A DNA stretch of 64,000 nucleotides from positions 3,043,001 to 3,107,000 of the forward strand of contig NZ_CP154260.1 of the NCBI RefSeq assembly GCF_039545795.1, read 5' to 3'. Below are positions 36,867-45,300 of this stretch, in pieces (the stretch's first letter is position 1; the number at the start of each line of letters is the position of its first letter). The notes under the pieces are model-generated. The model made no database searches, was not told the DNA's origin, and worked only from the letters and a program-made list of their open reading frames with translations. The position numbers were made by a program, and so were the translations under genes. Source of the stretch: Chitinophaga niabensis (lineage in GTDB: Bacteria > Bacteroidota > Bacteroidia > Chitinophagales > Chitinophagaceae).

Positions 36867-38450
36867 ATGAAATACGAAAACGAGATCAACAAAAGGAAGT
36901 CATTTGCCATCATCGCTCACCCGGATGCCGGAAAAACAACCCTCACGGAAAAGTTCCTCCTCTTCGGGGGCGCTATCCAAACGGCGGGCGCGGTAAAATC
37001 CAATAAGATCAAGAAACATACTACTTCAGACTTCATGGAAATTGAACGCCAGAGAGGTATCTCTGTGGCCACTTCCGTGATGACCTTTGAATACAGGGAT
37101 ATTCTTGTGAACCTGCTGGATACCCCCGGTCACAAGGACTTTGCCGAAGATACCTACCGCACCCTTACAGCAGTAGACAGCGTTGTGCTGGTGATTGACT
37201 GTGTAAAGGGGGTGGAAGAGCAAACCAAAAAACTCATGGAAGTTTGCCGCATGCGCGATACGCCGGTGATCATCTTCGTGAACAAACTGGACCGCGATGG
37301 CAAAAACCCCTTCGACCTGCTGGATGAACTGGAAGAACTCCTCAACATCCGCGTACGCCCGCTGAGCTGGCCTATCAATATGGGTAAGGACTTCAAAGGC
37401 GTATTCAACCTCTACGATAAGAGCTTTGTTTCCTTTGCTGCCAACAGGAAAGCAACGGATGATGATATTGTACCGCTGCAGGACCTCAGCAGTGCTGAGG
37501 TGGATGAACTCTTCAACCCCACCGATGCCAAACAACTGCGCAACGATGTGGAGCTGATTGAAGGGGTGTACGATCAGTTTGATAAAGAAGCTTACCTGGA
37601 AGGGAAACTGGCCCCTGTGTTCTTCGGCTCTGCCGTAAACAACTTTGGCGTAAAAGACCTGCTGGATACTTTCGTGGAAATTGCCCCCACGCCACGTGAC
37701 CGGCAATCCACTACGCGGGAAGTGAAAGTAAACGAACCTAAATTCTCCGGTTTCATTTTCAAGATCCACGCTAACCTGGATCCCCGCCACCGCGACCGGA
37801 TTGCCTTCCTCCGTGTTTGCTCCGGTAAGTTTGAAAGAAATAAATACTTCCACCACGTAAGGCTGGATAAGGATGTGCGTTTCGCGAACCCTTACAGCTT
37901 CCTTGCACGGGAAAAGAATATCATCGATGATGCTTATCCCGGAGACGTGGTAGGTTTATTCGATACCGGTAACTTCAAGATCGGCGATACTTTAACGGAA
38001 GGAGAAAACTTCTACTTCACCGGCATTCCCAGCTTCTCCCCTGAGTTGTTCAAGGAACTGGTGAATAAAGACCCGATGAAAACAAAACAACTGGAAAAAG
38101 GGATCAACCAGTTAACAGACGAAGGAGTAGCACAGCTCTTCACGCAGCACAACGGTAACCGTAAGATCATCGGTTGCGTGGGAGATCTGCAGTTTGAAGT
38201 GATACAATACCGGCTGTTACAGGAATATGGTGCATCCTGCCAGTTCAATACCTTACCTTTCTACAAAGCCTGCTGGATCACAGGGCCTAAACAGAAGCTG
38301 GAAGAATTCACCCGCTTTAAAGGCGCTAACGTAGTACAGGATAAAGACGGTCACCTGGTGTACCTCGCACAATCAGAATGGTACCTCAATACAGAACGGG
38401 CCAATAACCCGGAGATTGAGTTTCACTTTACTTCAGAGATCCACAAATAA
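36867..38450 (+). CDS. prfC: Peptide chain release factor 3
   Basis: 527 residues. Translational GTPase: P-loop AHPDAGKTT (17-25), switch region [15 protein letters not shown]3 DTPGHKDF, and G4 [18 protein letters not shown]. The residues after the G domain (domain II with [25 protein letters not shown], then domain III with [12 protein letters not shown]) identify RF3 rather than EF-G. RF3 recycles RF1/RF2 after peptide release. Its own transcript is suggested by the upstream -7 box and a strong terminator 90 bp downstream. Confidence 0.97.
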   Translation: MKYENEINKRKSFAIIAHPDAGKTTLTEKFLLFGGAIQTAGAVKSNKIKKHTTSDFMEIERQRGISVATSVMTFEYRDILVNLLDTPGHKDFAEDTYRTLTAVDSVVLVIDCVKGVEEQTKKLMEVCRMRDTPVIIFVNKLDRDGKNPFDLLDELEELLNIRVRPLSWPINMGKDFKGVFNLYDKSFVSFAANRKATDDDIVPLQDLSSAEVDELFNPTDAKQLRNDVELIEGVYDQFDKEAYLEGKLAPVFFGSAVNNFGVKDLLDTFVEIAPTPRDRQSTTREVKVNEPKFSGFIFKIHANLDPRHRDRIAFLRVCSGKFERNKYFHHVRLDKDVRFANPYSFLAREKNIIDDAYPGDVVGLFDTGNFKIGDTLTEGENFYFTGIPSFSPELFKELVNKDPMKTKQLEKGINQLTDEGVAQLFTQHNGNRKIIGCVGDLQFEVIQYRLLQEYGASCQFNTLPFYKACWITGPKQKLEEFTRFKGANVVQDKDGHLVYLAQSEWYLNTERANNPEIEFHFTSEIHK

Positions 38451-38540
38451 ATTAAGATCGGTAATAGCTGGTACTACTTTCTGCCCACAGACCTCTGTAC
38501 AGCTGAATGTACAATTTGATAATTATAACAACCAATAATA

Positions 38541-38568
38541 AACGGCGCCCTGAAAAAGGCGCCGTTTT
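38541..38568 (+). terminator. Intrinsic terminator of prfC
   Basis: Perfect 9-bp stem AACGGCGCC / GGCGCCGTT with loop CTGAAAAA, followed by TTTT. It lies 90 bp after the prfC stop. Confidence 0.9.
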
Positions 38569-38696
38569 CATGTACGACCAACTCAATTATTGCGTGAAAG
38601 ACTTTTGCTTGTTAGGGCAAATTCCGCAGCAAAAGTAATTGAATGCGTACCGCGTTATTTATGGATTTGGAAATTAGATTTACGCAATGCGGAAAA

Positions 38697-40622
38697 CTAC
38701 AGGGCAACTACTGCCCCATCTCCATAGATCTGTTGTTTGTACTTTAAAGACGGCGAAACAATAAAAGGCCCCAGGTTCAGCGTACTCCATTTCTCATCTA
38801 TCTTTTTAATGGTAGCATCGTCTGCCACGATAATGTTCGGCCAGTCCCGCTGAAAATCATCATGTGCTTTTGTTTTAATGGTACCATCCAGTCCCAGGCA
38901 GGCCGTCACCAGGTGAGCGTCCTTACCGGAAGGCCTTTCCGTGAGGATGTTATCCCGCTTAGGATCCAGGTTATTACAGAAACGCCAGAGTGCGGAAGGC
39001 AGGTCCTGCGGATCTACCGTATGCTCTACATACAGGATCATTTTAACCCCTTCCATGCCCTGTTCTGCTACCAGCCGGGGATGCAGCTCCCGCACATGAT
39101 TACGGCGCGATTTCTCTACCGCTATGATCAGGCAGGGAATATCCATTTGCAGTAAAGCGGTGTTCACACCTTTTACTTCAGGGTATGCAGCCTGTAATGC
39201 TGTGGCGTTCACGTTGGGTTTGAATACCGTCCGGTCAAAACGGTCATCTCTTTCTTCCGGCAGTTTGCCGGTTCCGTCAATACACATCTTACCGCCAAAT
39301 CCCATCCTGGAGCAGGAATGGTCCAGCACGTCCATCGGCCCCTGGCTGAAATAAACATCCGTGGCAGGGTTCAGGTCTTTAAATGCATATTGCGCCAGTG
39401 ATTTATAGTCTGTGATCTTTGTGCCGGTATCGGTAACCGCCAGTATCTTGTTAAACATCATCTGCCCGGCACCCCACATAGCATTCATCACTTTTTGTGC
39501 CTGGCCGGGATAATCTTTGTGGATCTGCGCAATCACCAGGTTATGGAAAACACCTTCCACCGGCATTTCCATATCCACAATTTCCGGCACCAGCGTCATT
39601 TTGATCGGTGCGAGGAAGATCCTTTCGGTGGCTTTACCGATCCAGGCATCTTCCTGCGGAGGAATACCTACGATGGTAGAAGGATACACGGCATCTTTAC
39701 GATGGGTGATAGCGGTAACATGGAAACGGGGGTACCAGTCCGCCAGGGAATAATAACCGGTATGGTCCCCGAAAGGCCCTTCCCAGATCAGTTCTTCTCC
39801 CGGTTCAACATACCCTTCTATTACAAAGTCCGCATCTGCCGGCACTTCAATATCCGGTTGCGTGATACATTTTACAAGCTCTACTTTTTTCTTCCGGAGG
39901 AAACCCGCCAGCATGTATTCATCCACATTCTCCGGTAAGGGAGCGGTAGCAGAATAGGTGTATACGGGATCGCCGCCCAGGGCTACAGCCACAGGCATGC
40001 GTTTATTGAGCTTCTTATATTCAGAGAAATGTTTGGCGGATACTTTGTGCATGTGCCAGTGCATGCCCGTCATGTCTTTTTCAAATACCTGCATGCGGTA
40101 CATACCCACATTGCGGGAACCGGTGTTAGGGTCTTTGGTATGAATAACAGGGAGGGTGATAAAAGGCCCGCCATCTTTAGGCCAGCAGGTCATTACCGGC
40201 AATTTGCCCAGGTCAGGATTATTGATCACCACTTCCTGGCAGGCGCCGCGGCCGGAGATCACTTTGGGCATCCAGGAAGCGAACTGGCTCAGCTTAGGCA
40301 GCAGCGCCAGTTTATCGAGGATGCTTTCCTTAGGTTTTGAAAGCATTTTGAAAAGCCCTTCTATCTCACGGGCCACATCATCCAGCTCCTGCACGCCCAG
40401 CGCCATGCACATCCTGCGGTAACTGCCCATGGAATTGATCAGCACAGGGAAATCATATCCTGTGTTCTCAAATAACAGGGCCTTGCCGCCATCGGGAGAT
40501 TTGCTGATCCGGTCCGTTATCTCTGCTATTTCCAGGTGAGGATCCACATAAGTGCTGATGCGCACCAGTTCCCCCGCTTTTTCCAGCGTATCTATAAAGT
40601 GCCTGAGATGCTTATATGCCAT
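38697..40622 (-). CDS. UbiD-family decarboxylase
   Basis: 641 residues from ATG 40622 (MAYKHLRHFIDTLEKAGELVRI); a longer frame to 40652 lacks conserved sequence and would overlap the -7 box. UbiD hallmarks: EIAEITDRISK, INSMGSYRRMCMALGV, the central prenylated-FMN region VGMYRMQVFEKDMTGMHWH, the KATERIFLAPIKMTLVPEI strand, and FHNLVIAQIHKDYPGQAQKVM. The family uses prenylated FMN made by UbiX. In Bacteroidota the chain is usually assigned to menaquinone (futalosine or classical) or aromatic-acid decarboxylation. Which reaction applies here cannot be told from context: no other quinone gene is near. Confidence 0.88.
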   Translation of the reverse strand: MAYKHLRHFIDTLEKAGELVRISTYVDPHLEIAEITDRISKSPDGGKALLFENTGYDFPVLINSMGSYRRMCMALGVQELDDVAREIEGLFKMLSKPKESILDKLALLPKLSQFASWMPKVISGRGACQEVVINNPDLGKLPVMTCWPKDGGPFITLPVIHTKDPNTGSRNVGMYRMQVFEKDMTGMHWHMHKVSAKHFSEYKKLNKRMPVAVALGGDPVYTYSATAPLPENVDEYMLAGFLRKKKVELVKCITQPDIEVPADADFVIEGYVEPGEELIWEGPFGDHTGYYSLADWYPRFHVTAITHRKDAVYPSTIVGIPPQEDAWIGKATERIFLAPIKMTLVPEIVDMEMPVEGVFHNLVIAQIHKDYPGQAQKVMNAMWGAGQMMFNKILAVTDTGTKITDYKSLAQYAFKDLNPATDVYFSQGPMDVLDHSCSRMGFGGKMCIDGTGKLPEERDDRFDRTVFKPNVNATALQAAYPEVKGVNTALLQMDIPCLIIAVEKSRRNHVRELHPRLVAEQGMEGVKMILYVEHTVDPQDLPSALWRFCNNLDPKRDNILTERPSGKDAHLVTACLGLDGTIKTKAHDDFQRDWPNIIVADDATIKKIDEKWSTLNLGPFIVSPSLKYKQQIYGDGAVVAL

Positions 40623-40649
40623 ACTGTTTGCTGCTTTTCGTTCAGTAGG

Positions 40650-40657
40650 CAAAAGTA
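40650..40657 (-). promoter_or_regulatory. -7 element of the UbiD-family gene
   Basis: On the minus strand this reads TACTTTTG, a perfect TAnnTTTG, 27 bp upstream of the chosen ATG. It supports the start at 40622, since the longer start (40652) would fall inside the promoter. Confidence 0.55.
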
Positions 40658-40672
40658 CGCCAATAAAGACAT

Positions 40673-40699
40673 AAAAAAAGGCCCCGACAGATCGGAGCC
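40673..40699 (-). terminator. Intrinsic terminator of the His/Pro-rich protein gene
   Basis: On the minus strand the hairpin GGCTCCGA-TCTG-TCGGGGCC (one mismatch) is followed by seven T. It sits 17 bp after the stop of the gene at 40716-41039 and just upstream of the UbiD-family promoter. Confidence 0.85.
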
Positions 40700-40715
40700 T
40701 TATTGAGTATACTAC

Positions 40716-41039
40716 CTAGTGATTAAATACAATTACACCAGATATCCTTGGCCTGCGCGGAGGCGGCGGTGGCGGAGGAGGATATGGATAACGTGGGCGA
40801 ACCACTACCACTCTCTCTCTGCAATCATCTCTCCGGTAGTCGCGGCCCCGGTACTTTTTGTGTTTGTAATGTCCTCTTCCCCTTCTGTCATCATCATAAT
40901 AATCATCGTCATAGTGGTGATCTACTACAACAACCGGACGTGGTGGTGGCGGCGGGTAATGATGGTGACGGCTGCGTTGCGCTTGCGTAGCATAGGATGC
41001 TCCAATTACCAGGAGCGACATCAAAAGAAGCTTTTTCAT
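40716..41039 (-). CDS. Small exported His/Pro/Arg-rich protein
   Basis: 107 residues with a signal peptide (MKKLLLMSLLVIGASYATQAQ). The mature part is low-complexity: RSRHHHYPPPPPRP, DHHYDDDYYDDD, RGRGHYKHKKYRGRDYRRDD, and PYPPPPPPPPRRPR, ending ISGVIVFNH. There is one Cys. Alternating His/Asp and basic tracts suggest metal or cell-wall/nucleic-acid interaction, but no function is known. Own terminator downstream. Confidence 0.75.
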   Translation of the reverse strand: MKKLLLMSLLVIGASYATQAQRSRHHHYPPPPPRPVVVVDHHYDDDYYDDDRRGRGHYKHKKYRGRDYRRDDCRERVVVVRPRYPYPPPPPPPPRRPRISGVIVFNH

Positions 41040-41165
41040 AGCCTGCTGTTTTAATTTGTCTTTCTATCCGTTGTCCCCTTTTGCCATTGGCGGACGGACT
41101 CGTGATAGTAAATTCAAGAAGCATGCCAATTCCTGTAACTACGTTTATACCAATACGTTAGGCAC

Positions 41166-41205
41166 AAAAAAAGACAGTTCCGCTTTTCAGCAGAACTGTC
41201 TTTTT
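41166..41205. terminator. Bidirectional intrinsic terminator
   Basis: Stem GACAGTTC / GAACTGTC with an inner GC pair beyond one mismatch and a loop of Ts. It is flanked by seven A on one side and five T on the other, so it works on both strands. It lies 67 bp after the stop of the outer-membrane protein at 41273 (minus). Confidence 0.9.
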
Positions 41206-41272
41206 ACTTTTCTATTTGGACTTGATTGGGGGATGAATGCATTTGTAAATGCAACCATCATGCCAAAATTAT

Positions 41273-42133
41273 TTACATCTTAAAACACTTCGAGAAGTTG
41301 GTGCTGCGGCGGCCATCAGAGCCTCCGCCTATACGGTACATAATAGTCAGCCCGGTAAATGTATACCAGTCTTTATACTTTGCAGAACCTCTCTGTGCAC
41401 CATCCTGCGGGTAAGTTCCGGGGATACCTTTTGTATCAGGTTCATCACCACGATAAGCATAATCTACTGCCAGCTGGCCTCTTTCTGCCAGCAAAGTATT
41501 CTGATCAACGTAAGTGGTACTTACATCATCCAGGTAATCCGTGAAAGTAGCACGAAGGCCTATTTCAAACCCAAGCGTTAAACGGTCTGTAAAAAGATAT
41601 TTAAAACCGGCACCGAATGGAATAGATACCTGGTAAAGACTATATTGATTACCTCTTTCAGGATACTGCGGCAATCCCTGCCCTTCTGTACTGAGGCGGC
41701 GTAATCTTATTTTATTACCTAAAGAATCTTTTGCGGTAGGATAAAAACTGAACAGCGCCACACCTCCGAAGAGATAAGGCGTAAATCCTTTTTCATCAAT
41801 ATCAAAGAAGTTTAACTCTGCTCCCAGGTGTCCCTCCCAGATAGGAGAACTGAAACTGAGGTTACGGCTTTGCAGGGCAATGCTGCTATTCGTTCTGTCA
41901 TTAGCTGCTACCATGCCAAAGGTACCTCCTGCACGCAGCGTGAGATAACGGTTGATGTCCTTTTTCACAAACAGCCCGATCATGGGACGCGTGTAACCAA
42001 AATCGACCCTCTTTTCTGAAAGGTCTCCGCTATAGTTACTAATACCGGCAGTAGCGCCTACATGCCAATCCTGAGCAATGCAGCATAAAGGGGTAGAGAT
42101 CATTATAACAAACCCAAGGATCTTCTTTTTCAA
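41273..42133 (-). CDS. Outer-membrane beta-barrel protein (DUF6089-like)
   Basis: 286 residues with a signal peptide (ILGFVIMISTPLCCIAQ). Mature start DWHVGATAGISNYSGDLSEKRVDFGYTRPMIGLFVKKDINRYLTLRAG, then ELNFFDIDEKGFTPYLFGGVALF, SIPFGAGFKYLFTDRLTLGFEIGLRATFTDYLDDVS, and WYTFTGLTIMYRIG. These are the amphipathic strands of the DUF6089 outer-membrane barrel family, common in Bacteroidota and of unknown role. Divergent from tamB across a 234-bp region with two inverted repeats. Confidence 0.85.
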   Translation of the reverse strand: MKKKILGFVIMISTPLCCIAQDWHVGATAGISNYSGDLSEKRVDFGYTRPMIGLFVKKDINRYLTLRAGGTFGMVAANDRTNSSIALQSRNLSFSSPIWEGHLGAELNFFDIDEKGFTPYLFGGVALFSFYPTAKDSLGNKIRLRRLSTEGQGLPQYPERGNQYSLYQVSIPFGAGFKYLFTDRLTLGFEIGLRATFTDYLDDVSTTYVDQNTLLAERGQLAVDYAYRGDEPDTKGIPGTYPQDGAQRGSAKYKDWYTFTGLTIMYRIGGGSDGRRSTNFSKCFKM

Positions 42134-42190
42134 GGTTGATGGTTTTAATAGGTTACCGATAATAAAACGTTGCGTATAAGAGAATTAGTA

Positions 42191-42217
42191 TTCGCCACGA
42201 CTATAATCGTGTACGAA
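42191..42217. promoter_or_regulatory. Inverted repeat, possible operator
   Basis: TTCGC-CACGA, then CTATAA, then TCGTG-TA-CGAA: perfect 5-bp inner arms and 4-bp outer arms with slightly unequal spacers. It lies in the divergent region between the DUF6089-like gene and tamB. Confidence 0.35.
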
Positions 42218-42268
42218 ATTATACATTTTTCTCATTTATTACAATTATAATCATATGATAATAAAAGC

Positions 42269-42305
42269 CTTTTGGCCCACAGTAGGGCCTAAAGCCTTAT
42301 TTTTG
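42269..42305 (+). promoter_or_regulatory. Candidate tamB promoter with inverted repeat
   Basis: CTTTTGGCCC-ACAGTA-GGGCCTAAAG is a 10-bp inverted repeat with one mismatch (42269-42294). The -7 box TATTTTTG follows at 42298-42305. A TTTG inside the left arm is 23 nt from the -7 box, a little longer than usual. The repeat therefore occupies the -33 to -7 interval, where a repressor or an RNA hairpin could act. Confidence 0.45.
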
Positions 42306-42367
42306 CCGCAGGTACGATATTTGAGCAGCCTGTTTAACCATTTACCATATAAAAAAGTAATTACTAA

Positions 42368-45300
42368 GTGAGTAGTCCCCGCCGGAAAAAAATTATACGC
42401 TGGATCTTTGGTAGTATAATAGCCTTGCTGCTGCTGCCCGTTCTGTTACTAATCCTACTGCAACTACCTGTGGTACAGAACTTCGTGCGTGCCAAGGCAG
42501 AGTCTTACCTGCAAAAACAATTAAAAACAGATGTAAGGATCGGCGGGCTGCGTTTCTCCTGGTGGAATTCCATGACCCTGAAGCAGGTATATGTTGGCGA
42601 TACCCGGAAAGACACGCTCCTGTCCAGCGGAGAACTGTCTGTGAAATACAACCTGCTGGCCCTCATGAGCAATGAACTAAAGATCCACACCCTCCATTGG
42701 GAGGATGCTGTGGTCAATATCTACCGGCCGGCAAAAGATTCTTCTTTCAATTACCAGTTTGTGATCGATGCATTCAGCTCCCCTGCCGCAGAGAAGGATA
42801 CGCTGATTGAAGAATCGGGCACTACCCTCAGCTATCATATCGGCAACGTTCAGCTGGAAAGAATGAACATCCGTTTTAACGACTCACTCGGCGGCATGCT
42901 CGCATCTGTAACCCTTAAAAACCTGGAAGTACTGCCGGATACCCTCCAGCCGGACAATGGTACTTACTATATAAAAAATTTCCTGGCGGACGGTTTACAA
43001 GCCTCTATCGTGCAGCAATACCGGCCATCAGTGAAAGCCCCCGTTGCTGAAAGCACGGGAGCGCCCACGCCGTTTGATCTTGCCGTAAAAGAACTCACCA
43101 TCCGCAACACGCAATGGAGCTATAGCGATGAAGCCAGCGGATTATCCACTGAAGGCAGTATCGGCCAGCTGGCATCCCGCCGTTTACATTTCGATCTCGT
43201 CAAAACCCTCATCACCACAGACCTGCTTTCCCTGGAAAAGTCAAGAGCTACCCTCGATTTCCGGAAAGCGATGGATACCACCAACGTAGGGGAAGATACC
43301 AGCACTGCACCCAATACCTGGAAGGTACTGGCTAAATCGTTACAGGCAAAGGAAGTGGATTTTGCCATGAGCAACCACCTCGCTCCGCGCCTTTCCTACA
43401 AACAGGCGGTCGATTATAACCATCTCAACATTAAACACCTGCTGCTGGATGCCAGCGATATTGCATATAGTGCAGACAGTACCACCGCTACCCTGCTGGC
43501 CGGTTCCGTGGAAGAACAAAGCGGCCTGCAATTAAAGCGCCTGAAAGGTAAAGTGCGTTACACCAACCAGGAAGCGCAATTATCAGACTTCATATTACAA
43601 ACCAGCGAAAGTAATATTGATGCAGACATTCATCTGAAAGTTCCCTCCTGGTCTACCATCTCTGAACAGTTAGGTTTACTGGAGATAAAAGCCAGCGTTA
43701 GGCCTTCTTCCCTCACCCTCAAAGAAGCACTGTTCTTTGTGCCGGACATGCGCAGCAATCCTTCTCTGCAGCCTATGTGGAGGAAACATCTCGCTATACA
43801 TGGAGAGATTACCGGTAGCCTCGCACAATTGAATGTACCCGGCCTGGAAGTAAAAGATAACGATCAGAATTACCTCTATGTAAAAGGAACTGCTTACCAG
43901 GTAACTGATCCTGAACGGATGGGTGCAGATCTTGTGACGGTGAAAATGCTGAGCAGCAAACGGGGCATTGAATCCTGGCTGCCTCCCAATACGCTCCCTT
44001 CTTCTATGCAGCTGCCGAATAAACTCATTCTGAATGGTGCTATCAGAGGCGGCATGCAGCAACTGAAGCCGGACCTGATGCTGAGCACCGATATGGGCAA
44101 TGCCAAACTGAAAGGAGAAGTAGCGGATTTTATGGACATGAAAAAGATCCGTTACAACATGACCCTCGATGCACAAAACCTGCAACTGGGCCGGATGCTG
44201 GGAGATACCGCCATGGGTAACCTGGATGGTACCGTAACGGCCAAAGGAAAAGGAGTTGATCCCCAAACGGCAGATGCACAGGCGAATATAGACATCCGCT
44301 CTTTCACGTATAACCGCTACACCTACCAGGACATTCAAATGGATGCAACCCTGCTAAAAGGCGCCTATACTGCCAAAGGAGGCATCAACGATCCCAATGC
44401 AAAAGCCGTTTTTGACCTGGCCGGCAAACTGGATTCACTCCACCCTGCCATCAGCGCAAAAATGGATATAGATAAATTTGATCTGCTGGCCACCCATTTT
44501 ACCACGGACCCGCTGATCGTAAAATCCTGCCTGGATGTACAGCTGGACAACCTGGCTCCGCGTAAATTAAACGGATACGCTGCCATACATAAGCTGCAGC
44601 TCTTAGACGATACACAGATGTATGCTATGGATAGCATCCTGCTAAGAGCCAGTGTGGAAGAAGGCCTGCAGAAACTCCGCCTTACCGGTCCCTTTGGATA
44701 CCTCAGCACTTCCGGCGATTTCAACTACCAGACCTTTGCCACCGCAGCAGGTAATCTTGTAACACGGCACCTGGAAGCAGTGTCCACACAGCCCACCGCT
44801 AAAACAGAAAGCCAGTGGATGCAATTTTCCGGAAGCATTTCCATTCCCAAATCATTACGCAAACTCTTCCCCGATATACAACTGGAGAAACCGCTTAGTT
44901 TGTATGGCAGGCTGAACACAGACAGCAGCTTCCTCGATGCGCATTTCTCCCTCCCCGCTATGCGGTACGATTCTTTTAAAGTAGATACACTCATTGCAGA
45001 TGTGATTGTAGACACCGCAAAAATGGATGCGAAAGTATTGCTGGCACATCTGCGGCACCCGCAGATACCATTGCGGCGCACCAGGATATCTGTAGTTGCC
45101 AGCAAAGGCCTGGTAGACTGGGACCTGCTGATGGGCAGGGAAAAATACAAAATAGGCGGCCTGGTACACTTCCTGCCTAACGACAGCATGCTCATCTCAC
45201 TGAAAAAGGACCTGATATTAAACCGGCAGGCATGGACAGTGAGCGGGGATAATAAATTACTGATCAGGAGCGGCGGTGTGGCATTTGCAGACATCGGCAT

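Noticed and set aside
37026..37856. 276-codon minus-strand frame inside prfC
   Set aside because: Antisense to a well-conserved gene; long frames opposite G/C-rich third positions are expected here.
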